A stretch of 64,000 nucleotides of DNA from Maylandia zebra (Eukaryota > Chordata > Actinopteri > Cichliformes > Cichlidae), in assembly GCF_041146795.1 (NCBI RefSeq), contig NC_135187.1:6211556-6275555 (forward strand). Direction: 5' to 3'. A model generated the notes under the pieces. It made no database searches, had not been told where the DNA came from, and saw nothing but the letters and a program-made list of their open reading frames with translations. Shown piece after piece: positions 1 through 12,398 of this stretch. The number at the start of each line of letters is the position of its first letter. Position 1 is the first letter of the stretch. Made by a program: the position numbers and the translations under genes.

Positions 1-1250
1 AACACTTTTTTACTAACGCACAGTGCAAATGGTACAATACGTGAAAAGGTGTTTCAGTCATCTTAAAAACAGTCTTGTGCCAAAGTTTCAAAGCTCTGCC
101 CGTCATGTTGAACCAGCCGACATATTCAGTCTGAATGAAGCAGCGACGTGAACTGAAGCAAACTCCGGCCCGCTGCTTCACAATAAATAACTTATTGAGT
201 TCCAGGAATCTGTGTTGGTAGCAACAAAGCTGCTAGCTAGTTATCTATCATAAACAATCTGATCTCTATGCTGTGATCAATGTTAGCTTGAATATTTGAC
301 AGACATGGCTGGGGGTAGGAAAGGGCGAAAGAAAGATGAAGGAAAAGAAAAACGGGGGAAGAGGGACAGTGAGAAAGGACACTTGAAAAGAAAAAACCTC
401 CCGGATCACCTGTTGAGAGGAAAAAAGAGAAAACAAGCAAAAAGAGAGAGAAACATAATAAACACAGCACCATCACATTAATCCATCTGAGTGTAAATAA
501 CAGTAAATACTAAATATTGAATGTTGTTGTGCAGCACGCAGGACCGACAGCGCACAATGTGCTTTGAGGTAGCAGCCAAGAGAGGTGTGGTTTGTGTCTG
601 TGAACACCTGTGTGTACACCTGTGTGTACACCTGTTTGGATCAGCGCGCTTGTTTTCAAAAGGTTTCTCCATCTGCTGGAGGGTGTGAGGAGCCGTAGCC
701 CCGGCCCTGCCTGCATGGATTCTCAGCAGGGCTGAAGATTCGGGTTTGCTCGGAGGGACTCGGCTCTTGTTGTTCGCTATGAAGAATCACCTCATTCACA
801 AACAACGCTTCACTAAAAAAACAGCTGGAATTACAAAGTGTTTTAATTTAAAGATTTTAAGCATGTTTAGCGCCATCTTGTGCCAGTACACAATGTGGCA
901 TCACTGGGTTGGTTCGTTTGTTGCTCGCAGTTTATAGACTTGATTTAGGCTTTTGCGGGAACTCTACGTCCTAACTCGTGTTGTAACTGGAAACTCCTCT
1001 TATCACTACATGCCAGCTTTCCATGGAATTCAAGTCATTGTGTTATGTGCTGACACAATGTGTAGTAACATTTCTCAGGAGGTGCAGGTCAGATTATGTA
1101 GAAGGTTACAGTTTTTTGTTGTTGTTGTTTGGTTGGTTTTTTTTCATTTTATTCCCCCTACAGACATGCGAATGTTACGATTCCAGAATAAGCTTAGTTA
1201 TGTTTGTGGTGTGATATGCGTTTAGTAACTTATTGGTGTGTACACCTGAC
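1..1250. other. Gene-free stretch, no recognised element
   Basis: I see no coding exon that I can support here. A short purine-rich open stretch at 296-481 encodes a Lys/Arg-rich peptide that looks like composition, not a gene. At about 604-633 the decamer tgtgtacacc recurs in tandem (a small satellite-like repeat), and the same decamer appears once more near 1237. Otherwise this is ordinary AT-rich intergenic DNA. Confidence 0.5.
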
Positions 1251-1251
1251 C

Positions 1252-1415
1252 TGATGAGTCTTTCCGACTCCAGCTCGTTGGCCCAGTGAAGCACCAGTGC
1301 ACCTGACTCAAACGGGCACTCCTCCAAACAGGCCTCATCCATAAAGTGGATAACGAATGGATTGTCATGTTTCAGTGCAGCCAGCAGTAACAAAAAAAGA
1401 ACCCTGAAAAATTCT
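1252..1415 (-). other. Possible orphan coding exon, unrecognised
   Basis: On the minus strand an open stretch of about 50 codons is preceded by a pyrimidine-rich tract ending in tttttcag (a plausible acceptor just above 1415) and followed by candidate GT donors near 1250. Its translation is hydrophobic at the start (runs of Leu), then mixed and acidic, with a CLEECPFESG segment. The composition looks more protein-like than the neighbouring random frames. I do not recognise the family, and there is no partner exon nearby, so it could be a relic of a gene or transposon, or chance. Confidence 0.25.
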
Positions 1416-1785
1416 AGTTTTTTCAGCGTTGGGGCTCCATGGTGTAGATTAGCCTTCGTACATGTAGTGTTTCATTTTCACTTATTTGCCCCATTATTAG
1501 CCCAAGAGGAAGTAAGCTATATCACAATCACTTAATAATTTTAACAAGTATGTAACTTAAAAAGTGTTCTGATGCTGTAAGCTGCTGTAACGTTCAGTAA
1601 ATTCTAATAATCAGAAAGTTCTTGTTATAAATCCCAGGTTGCTCAGGGAATGCTTCATGCTGCTACCCACATGTTTTTATTTTCCTGATTTAGCAAGTGC
1701 GACTTTGTTTAGTGTGAGAACTGAGCCATGTTGTCAGTTTGCCAGAGACGTAAACTAGCTTAAAGTCAGAGTTTACAGTGTCACA

Positions 1786-2508
1786 AAAGCTGGGCATTCA
1801 CTGTGCGATTTTTGGCCCATTGTGAGAAGATTTTTCAGTCGTGCGACCGTTTTGGGGATCGACCCGAGTTTCACCTTAATCGTGTGTCGTGCATCGTGTT
1901 GTATACATGGGGTAACAAGAAGCGATTAACACCTCACAACCAGCTCCCGATCAGCAATCGGGATCGCAAGAAAATCAAACCTGTTTGAAATCCTGTCGCC
2001 CCTCATGAGGGTGTCAACGCAACCTCTCTTGCATGTGCAAACACAGAAATTGAAGTGAAAAAGACGGAGCAGCACAGCAGTGCAGCGTGTGATCTGGACA
2101 CAAGCGATGGATGCCCAGGTTGTAGTACTTTGGCAAGCTCATCCGAGCCTTTTCGATGTGGCCTCACAAAGTTATCACGACCACAACAACCGTGAAAAGA
2201 GTTGGATGCTGCTCAGTTGCAGCTGCCTGGTCAATGTTTTTCATTAGCAATTTAGCAAAGGTGATGGTGGTGTGTGTGTGTGTCTGTGTGAGTGAAAGAC
2301 AGAGAGGAAAAGACAGATTTTGTGTTATAACCTTCATGCTATGGACGCACAGTGCGAGCGCTCAGGTCGCATCAGAGCATCGGGCCGTATAGTGTGAGCC
2401 TCTGCATCGTGACCTACGAACTTCTAACCCCTGTGAGTCAATCGTACAGTTTGAGCAGAAGCTGAATAACGCGACTGAAAAAAATGGCACAGTGTCTGCC
2501 CAGCTTTA
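1786..2508. mobile_element. Probable non-autonomous DNA transposon (MITE-like)
   Basis: The two ends are inverted copies of each other. The left end starts aaagctgggc at 1786, and the right end finishes with its complement gcccagcttt at about 2507. The match continues inwards (CACTGTGC, then a stretch of T leading to TTTTTCAGTCG) with a roughly 30-base length difference between arms. There is no transposase frame inside. I could not identify a clean target-site duplication, so the superfamily is open (hAT or Harbinger are possibilities). Confidence 0.55.
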
Positions 2509-2617
2509 CCTGGTTAAATCACTGTGGTAACTTATGCTGGACAGTTGGGAGCAGTCTGTTTAAAACTTTCAACCTCGACTGGCTCCTTTCGATGTGGAGG
2601 ACTAGTGTTGCGCCTCT

Positions 2618-2850
2618 CAAATGACTGAACTCCTCACCCCTTCTCTAAGAAAGAGGCCACCCTTCCCAGGAAGCTTATTTCTGCCGCTTGTATCGCGATC
2701 CTGGTTTTTTGGTTACTAAAGCTCATGGACATACTGGTCCCTTGTGGCTTTTTACCTTGAGGGACCGGTGCACCATCCGTATCACTGCAGCAGCAGCCTA
2801 GATTCATCTGCTGATTTAGACATGTTCTATGACACCTTATCATCTCATCT
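2618..2850. repeat. Dispersed fish repeat fragment, copy 1
   Basis: The stretch beginning ctcctcacccc and running through ttatttctgccgcttgtat resembles 4110-4215 in this window, which carries ctcctcactctgtc and ttcatttctgccacttgtat at the same spacing. The two diverged copies in one window, and similarity to a repeat block that I know to be widespread in teleost genomes (probably part of a LINE), support repeat rather than gene. Confidence 0.5.
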
Positions 2851-3663
2851 TATCGTATACTAAATGTTCTTGTCTCTCATTAAAATTATGTTGTCACTTA
2901 TGGTGTAATTTCTGGCACTGTCCCATTGATGCTGGAGAATTTTAATGTATTTTTTCATTGCAGTGAGTTCCTCGTCTCAGCCTGAGAGATCATATGGCCC
3001 TTGTAATCACCCAGTTTTCTTTTTCTTGTAGTCTGTTAGTCTTTTTTAAACTTTTTTCACCAGAGCTTTAATGAGTGTCTCAGGAGAAATGATATTGAGC
3101 ACTCCCATTATTTTAGCCTGAGTGTTGTTTTCTCCCATCTAAACATTTTGGAAACCTGAGGCTTGCCTGGCTTCCTTCTTGGACCTCAGGCTCTATTATT
3201 CACTGTTCTACAGTCACACTTTCTCCTTTTGTGTCTATATAAATGTCTATATACATTTGAGCAGTTGTATTCACTGATTTGAGTTTGTTTGTTGGGAAAA
3301 ATTTGCCAGTTTTTGTGGCACCTCAGCAATGCTAAGGTCCTGCTCTACAATACGTCATGTCAGTCCATCACTATGCGATGTGATGATGTGATATAATGCA
3401 TATCTGAACCTTTATGGATAAATTAGTTTAATATCATGAAGTAAAACTGATACGGTGGTTTTATAAGGTGTTATAGGTGCATGCTACAAGTATGCTACAT
3501 TTGTAAATAATTTTTGTGTAACTCTGAATTTAAAATAAATGTGTGAAACATTTAATTTTATCCTATATAGTTTTATTTTTAACAAATAAAAACACAGCAC
3601 AGATAAACAAAACGAGAACAGTTTGGTTTGGCGCCTGTTTTTAAGTCAAGACACTGGAACCTC

Positions 3664-3664
<1 letters not shown>
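2851..3664. other. Gene-free AT-rich stretch
   Basis: I see no conserved frame, RNA gene or recognised repeat between the repeat fragment and the GT microsatellite. Confidence 0.5.

Positions 3665-3665
<1 letters not shown>

Positions 3666-3736
<71 letters not shown>
3666..3736. repeat. (TG)n microsatellite
   Basis: An uninterrupted TG dinucleotide run of about 71 bases. Open frames across it (Val-Cys repeats) are artefacts of the dinucleotide. Length variation between individuals is expected, and such runs can adopt Z-DNA. Confidence 0.97.
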
Positions 3737-3739
<3 letters not shown>

Positions 3740-4109
3740 TTTTACTTTTCACCATAAAGCCAGATTACCCTTTGATTTCATGTAAATTATTTGGCCTGGT
3801 GACGTGTCAACAGTACACTGGTGGGACTGTTCTTGCCAAAAGATTTGAACATGAGTGCCCCCTGGCGGGATTCAAAAAAAAAGAAGGAGAAGAATGAAAT
3901 GCAATTAATATGTTGTATTGGTACTATACGTGGGTATTGTTCAACATACTTCTATTCAAATAGGAGCAGCTGTGCCTCAGGCTGTGTTTGGGTCGTGTCC
4001 TGTTTTCATGTACAGTATTTCTGTGTAAATGGGAGAATCATCAGCGTTTGTGTGCTTTACAAAGTGCTGTATGTAGTTTATACTGTGAATAAGATATTCT
4101 GAGGCCTCC

Positions 4110-4215
4110 ATGAATGACCAAGCTCCTCACTCTGTCGCCCAGCCATCCTTCTCAGGGGGTTCATTTCTGCCACTTGTATCAGGTGGCCTCTCAGTGACCT
4201 ATAGTCACTATTCAG
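4110..4215. repeat. Dispersed fish repeat fragment, copy 2
   Basis: A second, more diverged copy of the block seen at 2618-2850, recognisable by the ctcctcac and ttcatttctgccacttgtat landmarks. No function inferred. Confidence 0.45.
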
Positions 4216-4364
4216 AACTTGTGACCATGTGTGAGGGTGGAAGTATACAACAAGTTTCAAAAGCTGGTTCACTGTGTAAAATTTAAATAAAATGCCTCAT
4301 AAATACATATTTTATTCACAGTAGAACACAACCGAGCCTGATAAGATAAATATAATTCACCTTA

Positions 4365-4660
4365 ATAGCTCCCTTCACCTCTGATGTTCACCATCTGGTT
4401 TTTGGAATTACTGACCAGACAGGCGCCCATCACCCGCCTCAGCTCTCTGTAGCTGCTTTGGCAGTGGGGTGTGGAACACAGTCCACTTGGACTCAATATC
4501 TTCAGCCTCCTTTGAAATGCTGTCAGATTCTCCCCAAACACCCTCACTATATGTTTGGGTACACCAGGCCTCTCCATCCTCCCCCACCACCTGATCCAAG
4601 TCACCACCAGGCAGTGATCAGTTGTTAGCTTTGCGCCTCTCTTCACCTCAGTGTTCAAGA
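4365..4660 (-). mobile_element. RTE-like LINE ORF fragment
   Basis: Read on the minus strand, about 80 residues contain TDHCLVVTWIRWWGR followed by a stretch ending in HCQSSYRELRRVMGAC. This resembles the linker after the endonuclease domain of RTE/Rex3-type fish LINE proteins (motif of the type TDHxLVVSWIRWWGR). The fragment is short and lacks endonuclease and reverse transcriptase domains, so it is a dead 5'- and 3'-truncated copy. The LINE clade is assigned from memory of the motif. Confidence 0.5.
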
Positions 4661-4877
4661 CATTTGATCATACAGTTATAAAATCGACCTGCAACGAAAG
4701 GCGTTCTGTCCCAAGTGCACTTACCTCAGTCAAACTTTGATCAGCACAGAAGGAAAACTTCTGCAGGTCTTGTGGTCTCCCCACCGATGAGTTTTATGTG
4801 CACGGTGATTCGTGTTCTTTGCCCAGCTGTCATCAGTGAAGATCCCAGCTCATCTCCTCTCAGGAACTCAAATAAGA

Positions 4878-5085
4878 ATTTCATCTTCCATCCATCCATC
4901 CATCTTCATCCGCTTCATCCGAGGCCGGGTCGCGGGGGCAGCAGCCTAAGCAAAGAGGCCCAGACCTCCCTCTCCCCAACCACCTCCTCCAGCTTATCCG
5001 GGGGAATACCAAGGCGTTCCCAGGCCAGCCGAGAGATATAATCTCTCCAGCGTGTCCTGGGTCTGCCTCGGGGCCTCCTCAATTT
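4878..5085. repeat. Dispersed LINE-derived repeat (catccatccatc type)
   Basis: It begins with a catc tandem run, then gaggccgggtcgcgggggca and a C-rich block ending near gcctcggggcctcctc. I recognise this arrangement as a very common dispersed fish repeat, probably the antisense end of an RTE-class LINE. It is much more GC-rich than the flanks. It is probably related to the LINE fragment at 4365-4660. Confidence 0.55.
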
Positions 5086-5089
5086 CATT

Positions 5090-5840
5090 CTGAATGATTA
5101 TAGTGTGTCCAAGGAGATGGATTTCCTGTTTCTGGCTAACACACACTTCCCTTGTGAAACTCTCTTCTATTCTTCAGCTCATATTCTTCAGGATGTGGTG
5201 CCTGGCTGCAGCTTTATGTGCTGTGAGCTCCAAAACCTTTTCATTTGAGTCTAAGATCTTTAAAGATGGAAGAAATAATCTGTTTTACGGTTGTTATTTA
5301 CCATCCACCTGGTCCATGTACCTCCTTATTGAAGGATTTTTGTGACTCTTTGTCTTCCACATTGATCCCGTCAAGACTGCTTATTGTTGGAGATTTTAAC
5401 ATTCACATAGATGAACGTTAGATAAATATGTTGGAAAGGTCCTCACACTGATGTAATCTTTAAAGCTGACCCAACATGTGCTGGCCCTATACATAACAAA
5501 GGACATGTTTCAGATCCTCTTATTACTCTGGGTTATTTTTCTCTTTATTCTGTGGACATTTTATTCTCATCATGCTTTTTTTTATTGTCTCTTAATTTGG
5601 ATTTTCTGTGTTCCACATGTGATTTTTAATCACCTTACTGCTGATAAATTTGCTTCTCCCTTTTCTCATGTAAATATTTTACATTATTGTAGATTCTGTT
5701 AATATTAGGGTTTGTCTGTTTTACACAGAAAAGCTCTTTTTAAAATGAGAAATGCTGCTTTTAACAATTACGCTTCGTGGATAAACACAAAGATTCGCAG
5801 CTTGAACCACAGCAAAGCTGATAGTGGAGCATTTATGGAA
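5090..5840 (+). mobile_element. Decayed LINE endonuclease region
   Basis: In shifting frames on the plus strand the sequence encodes pieces resembling the APE-type endonuclease of CR1/L2-group LINEs: a YxPPG-like piece near 5300-5330, and LLIVGDFNIH at about 5381-5410, the conserved GDFN block. Frameshifts and stops break it throughout. It is a molecular fossil with no intact frame. Confidence 0.55.
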
Positions 5841-6640
5841 AACAACACAGCTCCACCTCATTCATTTAGAGGAACTTCTATTTTCTTTTAACATCACATT
5901 TGAAAGATTCAAGGGCTGCTTATTCCTCTCAGGCGATTGTAATAGTAGAGAGAATCCAAAAATGCCACAGCCATTCAGCATAATGAAGACTGAAAACTTT
6001 TTGTTTTTATTGGAAAAATTAATAATATCAAAGCTACATAAATCCTTCTGTTTCTCATCCCGTCCCATGTCTCAGCTAATATTGATATCATCCTTACTGC
6101 GGTTGATAACATAAATATTCCTGATGTTTCATCCATGTTTTTTACTCAACGTTTTCTGTAATGTTGGGCCGTGTGTGTTTACAGTAACAACAGTTCACTG
6201 ATTATCATCCGTCCCTCAAGATTATAAACAGGCTGTTATTCATCCTCTTAACTTCCATACATGCAAATTGTTGTAATCTATGGCCCAAAATAAAGGTGAA
6301 AAGATTATGGGAAGGCTTACCTGTAAAAATGTATTTTCAGCAGTCATTTAACACTAACCACAGAATCAGCCGACCAGGTAGGTTGAGGAAAGTTGTTCCG
6401 TAGTTTGGGCACCACAGCTTTAAAACCACAATTGCTTCTGGTTTTAAAATCAGCAGGACAGTTAGTAGACCCTGGTTGGGGAATCAGAGAGGCCAGCTGC
6501 AGTGATGAGTCCACTGCAATATAAAGAGGGCTTGTCCATGTAGAGCTTTGCAAATTAGCAGGATTTTAAAGTGGACGCTGAATTTCACTGGAAGATGAAG
6601 TGATGCAAGAATAGGTGTGTCGGCTAGTTTTTTTAGGGGC
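5841..6640. other. Gene-free stretch with possible LINE remnants
   Basis: No convincing exon. 6360-6600 resembles, in antisense, the C-terminal part of fish LINE proteins (compare 35085-35400), but the match is too decayed for a firm call. Confidence 0.3.
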
Positions 6641-6689
6641 CTCGATGCTGTGATTCTTTGAGACGATAAACTATGTAGGACTGAGAGAT

Positions 6690-6752
6690 GTGAAACTAAT
6701 TTCTATTTTGGGACAATAAAGAATTTGAATTGAATTGAATTGAAAAGTGAGT
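6690..6752 (+). repeat. LINE 3' tail with (gaatt)n ending
   Basis: A 3' end of the form ggacaataaagaatttgaattgaattgaattgaa. Short tandem pentamer tails like this terminate L2/CR1-group fish LINEs. No coding sequence is attached. Confidence 0.45.
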
Positions 6753-7344
6753 AACAATAATCAAGGCAGGAGAAAATTAAAGGGTGAATTAAAAGTTTCA
6801 GGTGATTAACTGACAGTAAAGGTTTGATTTATTTTTGAGGTGAAGGAAACAAGGCTGGATGAGCTTTGAGATGTGAGATCCAAGACCACAGATGGTACCA
6901 AGGTGCTTAGCAGGTAATTTGATGTTACTGGTGAGAGGACCGATGTACTGACTGACCTCCGTAGAAGAAACTGTCAGGGCCAAACACAAGAACCTCAGTT
7001 TTACTGGAACTGAGATGAACAAAGTTAGAATACATCATGTGATGTTATGTGAGGGGCCAGTAACATGTTGCACTAAATTAAGTGCCCCATAGATAATTGA
7101 AAGCAGATACATGTCCACAATTTTGTTTGTTCCAGTAATTTGAAAAATCCTAGCAGCTGTTTTAATTTTTACATTTTCAGATTAATTTCCATCTTAGGAA
7201 ACAGATGCTTTACTACAGACTTTCAACCACTAGATAAAAATGTAGAGGTTTCATTCTGGATATCCATGCTTTTGACTATAAGGAGGTCAAATATATTACT
7301 TAAAAACTTATTCTGACTTTGTTGGTATCTTACATCAGCTAAAG

Positions 7345-7572
7345 GGCAAGAAGTGAGGTACACCCTGGACAAGTTACCAGTCTGTTGCAGGTCTAACACA
7401 GAGAGACACAGAACCATTCAAACCTATGGGCAATTTAGAATCATCAGTTAGCGCCTAGCTAACTGAATGTCTTTGGACTGTGGGAAGAAGCCGAAGTACC
7501 CACAGAGATCCCACACAAACAGGCGAGAACATGCTGACTCCACAGAAAGGCCCCGGTCAGATGGTGGATTCA
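7345..7572 (-). mobile_element. tRNA-type fish SINE, antisense copy
   Basis: The reverse complement shares the ordered landmarks of the SINE at 47252-47590: ggccggggcctttctgtgga, then gcatgttctcgcctgt, then the cttcttcccacagtccaaagacatt segment, then the end segment with ctgcaacagactggtaactt. It lacks the tRNA-like head, so it is 5'-truncated. Confidence 0.65.
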
Positions 7573-7724
7573 CTCTGGTACTTGTATCCACCTGTGAATG
7601 AGTTCCCTGTAATGTTACATGATCTGCTGCACTATATAGAAACAATAGTTTTGCACACTTTATGTCAGCTTCATTTTTAAGCTCCTGAAGTTGTTCAAGT
7701 AGTTTGGTTTTAATTTAAAAGCCG

Positions 7725-7945
7725 TTGGTTTGAACAACACCTGAGTGTTAGTGTCCTTTTATTCACTATTATTTGATCCCACAGGGGGGCACTCGAGATC
7801 TACGTACAAACATTTTGTCAACACCAAACCCAGTCAGAGTGCAGCTGATGGTTCTCCCGATCAGCTGAATTACAGGAAATCAGGTGGTTGTCTTGTTTTG
7901 AAAAATGTCTCGGATCAACAAATGAGGTGCTATTGCTCCTCCAGT
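7725..7945. repeat. Partial third copy of the duplicated unit
   Basis: The block cagctgaattacaggaaatca and the preceding stretch match the starts of the two larger copies at 8025 and 12810. The copy is short and breaks off near 7945, about 80 bases before the second copy begins. The three tandem starts suggest repeated unequal exchange or local duplication. Confidence 0.5.
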
Positions 7946-9679
7946 AACCAGTAACGACAACAGTTTTAATGAGATAACATTTCACACACTGTTACTGTGT
8001 CCTGACATCAAACCAAACTGCTTTGCAGTCTGAGCAACACCAGGTCCAGTACCGGAGTATTAGTGTCAGTACAACATTCACAGCATTTAATTCAGGTTTA
8101 TTTCCTCCCACTTGGGACAGTCGAAGTCTATCATTCAGATCTTTTGCCAACAACAACCCAGCAGCTGTGCCAGAATTACAGGAAATCACGTGGTCGGTTT
8201 TCTGGTGAAATACTGGAGATCGGCACTCGGGGTGCTGTTGGTCTTTGAATGCTCTTCATCCCGACTCTATTTTAAGTAAATGACATCATCCTCCCACCAG
8301 GCTGCTGAACTCCAGACACACTGAGAGTCTGGCTGTCCCCATGTGACCTCTGAATAAAGCTTCTGTGTCGAGGCTTCAAGAGTCAAACAAAATCATGGAG
8401 TTTTTATCTGTAGACCTGCTGAAATATAGAGTTTGAACATATAAAGTGACTCATGCACTGAAAATAAATTACAGCAGTGTTTTCATTAACTGGAGGAGCT
8501 GCTCTCTGTAACTTGCTGCCTCCTATCTGAGCTGCTTTGTTGGGTTTCTGTGAGCCGCTGTGGCTTCAAACACTCCTGTCACTCACATGATTTTGGTTTC
8601 CTGTTGATCCTCACATAACATACCAACACAAACCCTTCAAAGGCATGTGAAGCATGGCAGCACTGCCTATAACCACCTCTTGTGGTTTATGAGTCATCGC
8701 TGTTTATTCTCCATTTTCAGCTCTGTTTTTCTCTCACTAGATGACAGTCGTGCACAGTGAGTTCTCTCAGCGTCGAGCCTTCTGAAAGTCCCGAACTTTA
8801 CCAAACTGCCAGGCTCACAGCTTTTACTGAAAATCACATGTCTGCTGGTAAAGGTCCGGACACAGCCAGGCGCGGCGCTCTTACTCTGCCTTAAAGGCTT
8901 TGTCACAGATCCAGGTCATGGGTTTTGTTTTGCTGACGGACGATCAGTTTCTGTTTGGTATTTTTTTCCTCTCTGGTGATCAGTGCTTTAGTATTTTTTC
9001 CCAGATTTCCCTCAGCTGACCGTGTTTGACTGGATATTGTTTCATTAACATTAAGCTTTGAAACGAATTCTCAACTGTAACCTTACGAACTTCCTGCAGT
9101 AAATGTTGCAATGGCGCGATACCCAGGGGAAATTAGGGGATTCACAGAAGACCGGGGGGGTTTACCTGACAATAAAACAATAAAAATACCCCACAGTGAA
9201 GATATGCAGCTGTTATTACTGCAGGAAAAAACACAGATCAACATAACTGTCAAGAATCACCTTATTCTCTAAGATCAGTGATGTTTATATGGCGCCATGC
9301 TCCTCCTGATTATTCTATCCAGTCCTTTTCCATTTATTTCTACTCTGTTCAAACTCATGATCTCATGTTTCAAACAACACGTGATGATGAAGCTGCACTG
9401 GTGTCATTTTGTGCTGCATCGACTGCTTTATTAGTTTCAGTTGCGAGAGAAGTGAGTGTAATGTATGCTGAAACCAGTCTGTGAAGTCAGTATTTTCTTT
9501 ATCCTACACGGGCCGTGAAGGTTCAGAGATAAGCAACCAGAGTTTTTTTGGATATTAAAAATGTAAAATATACAAAAGATCCAAAAATGTTGTTTTTCTG
9601 TTGCACAGCTGATTTAATTTTTGACTCCATTGTTTCCTGGTTAAAGGCTGCCGAATCAAACCAAACTGCTAAGTAAACC

Positions 9680-10215
9680 CAACAGAGGCTCTTCTTCCTC
9701 AAGAAGCTAAAACAGGCCAGACTTTCTGAGCTGCTTTTGAACTTCTACAGAGCAACAACAGAAAGCATCCTCTGTCTTAGTATGAAAGTGTACAGCAGCT
9801 GCACCACGAGACAGAAAGAATTTGGCCCAGGTGGTGAGAACAGCACTGGGGATTGTTCAAAGTCAACTTTAACAGCTGGACTCGCTGGACGGATCCAAAA
9901 ATAGGCCACATGTATCGCTGCAGACCCCACCCACCCTGGAAATGGACTCTTTATACACCACCAGACTGAGAGACAGCTTCTTCCCCAGAGCTGTGAAATC
10001 CACTTCTTGCTCATGTTTATTCTGCAGACCCGCACACATGGTGGAGTTTGATAGCGCTGCTTTATATAGTCTTTCTTTTTTGTGTGTATGTCCAGGTGTG
10101 CGTGTTTATGTGCATGTAAAAGGGCGAGCTTAGTGTCTCATCTTTTCTGTGCTGAGACCTGCAAAATAAAATCTTATTGTATGAAGACACAATGACAATA
10201 AAATGATTCGTCTTT
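9680..10215 (+). mobile_element. LINE 3' end (ORF2 C-terminus plus tail)
   Basis: The plus strand reads, with frame breaks, FLKKLKQARLSELLLNFYRA and then a DPTHPGNGLF block and RLRDSFFP. This order is that of the region after the reverse transcriptase in Rex1/CR1-like fish LINEs. It ends with an AT-rich tail containing caataaaatg. It is absent from the corresponding part of copy B near 14220, so it either inserted after the duplication or was lost from B. Confidence 0.7.
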
Positions 10216-11372
10216 ATCTGCGACTGATATTCTAAAAATGCTTAAATATCATCAAACATGGCTTTCAGTCATTTTTAGCCCAAAGGAAATTACTCTGCTC
10301 TGTCTGCATTGACACTTTGGGCATTAAGCAAGAACTTTCCACGACCCTGTGAAAACTATGAAAAGTTGTTGGAGAATAAATGAACCATATCATGGTAGGA
10401 AATACTTTAAAGACTGAAAATGGTGTAGCACACACTTGGTGACTTGAAGTTTAAATCCTCCATGTTAGGATCCTCACATCCTAACAGATCCAAACACGGT
10501 CCAGCTGTGAACCATCGAGGATGGAAACAGGACCTGTGGAGGGTGTCATGCTGTGTTTGGACGTTGGCATTTGATCCTTTGGGTCCTGGAGTTTACACAG
10601 TGGGCTTCAGATGATCTGACCTTGATCCATCAGATCAGACTGGGATCTGTGAGTTTGAGAGTCGGGTGAACGCCATCAGGTCCGTTTCTTTGAAGTGTGC
10701 TGGGTTCAGTGGAGGACGCTGCCATTGGGGAGGTGCATAAATTTTAACATGAGTGTTTTCATATTTCATCATGATTTTCTGAGATATTTGTTTCAGTAAA
10801 ATTTATGATGTCAGTGTTTGTCATTAGACATCAGGCCTTCATAGCACAGAGTAAAAACCTGTTCCACTCGGTCTGCAGCAGCGTTTCGGTGGGTGGAACG
10901 TGGCGAAGAAACATCTGCATAAACACCAGCAGGAAATATTTACCTGCAGAACAAAGCTCTGAAATCAGATTATCAGTATTATTCACTTTAGTGATATTAA
11001 TTATGTGGCTGTTTGATGTAAAGCACTGCAAAAAACAAAACACAAACTGTGACAGAGAATCACAGACGTCATGTTTTCAGTTACAAGACTTTGGGCGTGT
11101 TTTTAGTTTGGTCAGTTTTGGCGCTGAATGAAAAGCATTACACAAAAAGGAAAGTGAAAGCATGAAGAGCGGGGAGTTCCCGCCTCTGAAGTGTGGTGAT
11201 ATGGCGCTACAGTGATTAGGCAAAAGCTTCGAGACGCAAACAAACGTACATACGAAGACATACACACAAAAACACGTACGTTAAAATATTTACACACAGG
11301 TTTGAGTATAAACACGACTCTTTTCTTTTGTGGTAATCAGTCTAGGTATCTATCATTCTTTACATGGTTGTC

Positions 11373-11420
11373 GGCCATTTTGTGACTGGATGTGTGTTGA
11401 TTGTCAATCTAAGATGGCGG
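11373..11420. promoter_or_regulatory. Paired inverted CCAT/ATGG (YY1-like) motifs, copy A
   Basis: gccattttgtgact (about 11374-11387) is followed 23 bases later by aagatggcgg (11411-11420), the YY1 core in the opposite orientation. A further aaatggcgac lies at about 11777. The same arrangement survives in copy B. Function is inferred from motif resemblance only. Confidence 0.3.
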
Positions 11421-12398
11421 TCTGTAATTTTGTGCCCGCCTGTCTTCGTAACCCGCAGGCGGTACGTGACTCCTGATGGGAAGCAGCCAAATATAATAAT
11501 GAGTCATGCTGCCCAAAACCCTGGCAGCTGTCAGAGTTTAAGTACTATTACACTTCAGCGAATGAGAATAAGTAGCTCCAAAGTTTTGGGGAAAAATAAT
11601 GCAGCAAAACCCGTCTACAGGTATATATTAAATATACCTGTGTTGTTCATAAAGTCTTCAACGCTGGCTAAACTTTAAAGATGACAAAAGTTTATTAACG
11701 TTCAGTAGAAACAAACACTGACTGATGTCCGGCTGTGACCTGAGGTGACGTTTTGTGGAAGCACGGAGCGGTGACAAAATGGCGACACGTGTTCGTCAAA
11801 CTGAGGCTGATGTTTGTCGACAGAGGGAGTTGGTGTTATGCTGTTTGTGGGAGGAGATCTGGTAGTTTTCCAAAAACAAACAGCATTGATAGTCAGGGAC
11901 TTTCCATTAGATGTGAAGGCATTCATCAGTTTCTTTCGTTCTTTGATTCATTGCATCAAACTACAGTCACACCCATTTAGTGGCACCATCGGTTTTTACT
12001 TCAGTAAAAGAAACAGGATCACCTTTCAGCCAAATCCATTGTTCTCACTGCGCAGTCATTTAAATGTCCTGTGAATGTATTTAAGGTTTTATTTTAAATA
12101 AATGTGGGACACAAAGCATAAAAAATAATTCCATAACACGTTTAGATTCATCTCTGATGCTGTTTATTAATCTTTATTTGGGATATAAAGTACCAATAAA
12201 GCAACCTTTGGTCTCTCTGATCATAAATTAAGGTTTATGGTGTTTCCTGTATGTGTGTCAAGCATTTATTCACCTTTAATTGCAGTAAACACAAAACAAC
12301 ATTTATTAAATATTCACATAAGCTCCAGTGCATTCTCACACAGCTTTATGCTGCACAGTTGTGCAGAACAATGATCTCAGCAGAGACTCAGCAGTTTG

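Noticed and set aside
3628..3897. Val-Cys-rich open frame
   Set aside because: Produced by the TG dinucleotide run.
8694..8906. Open frames shared in position between duplicate copies A and B
   Set aside because: Frames differ between the copies in phase and length and show no motif, so they are not conserved genes.
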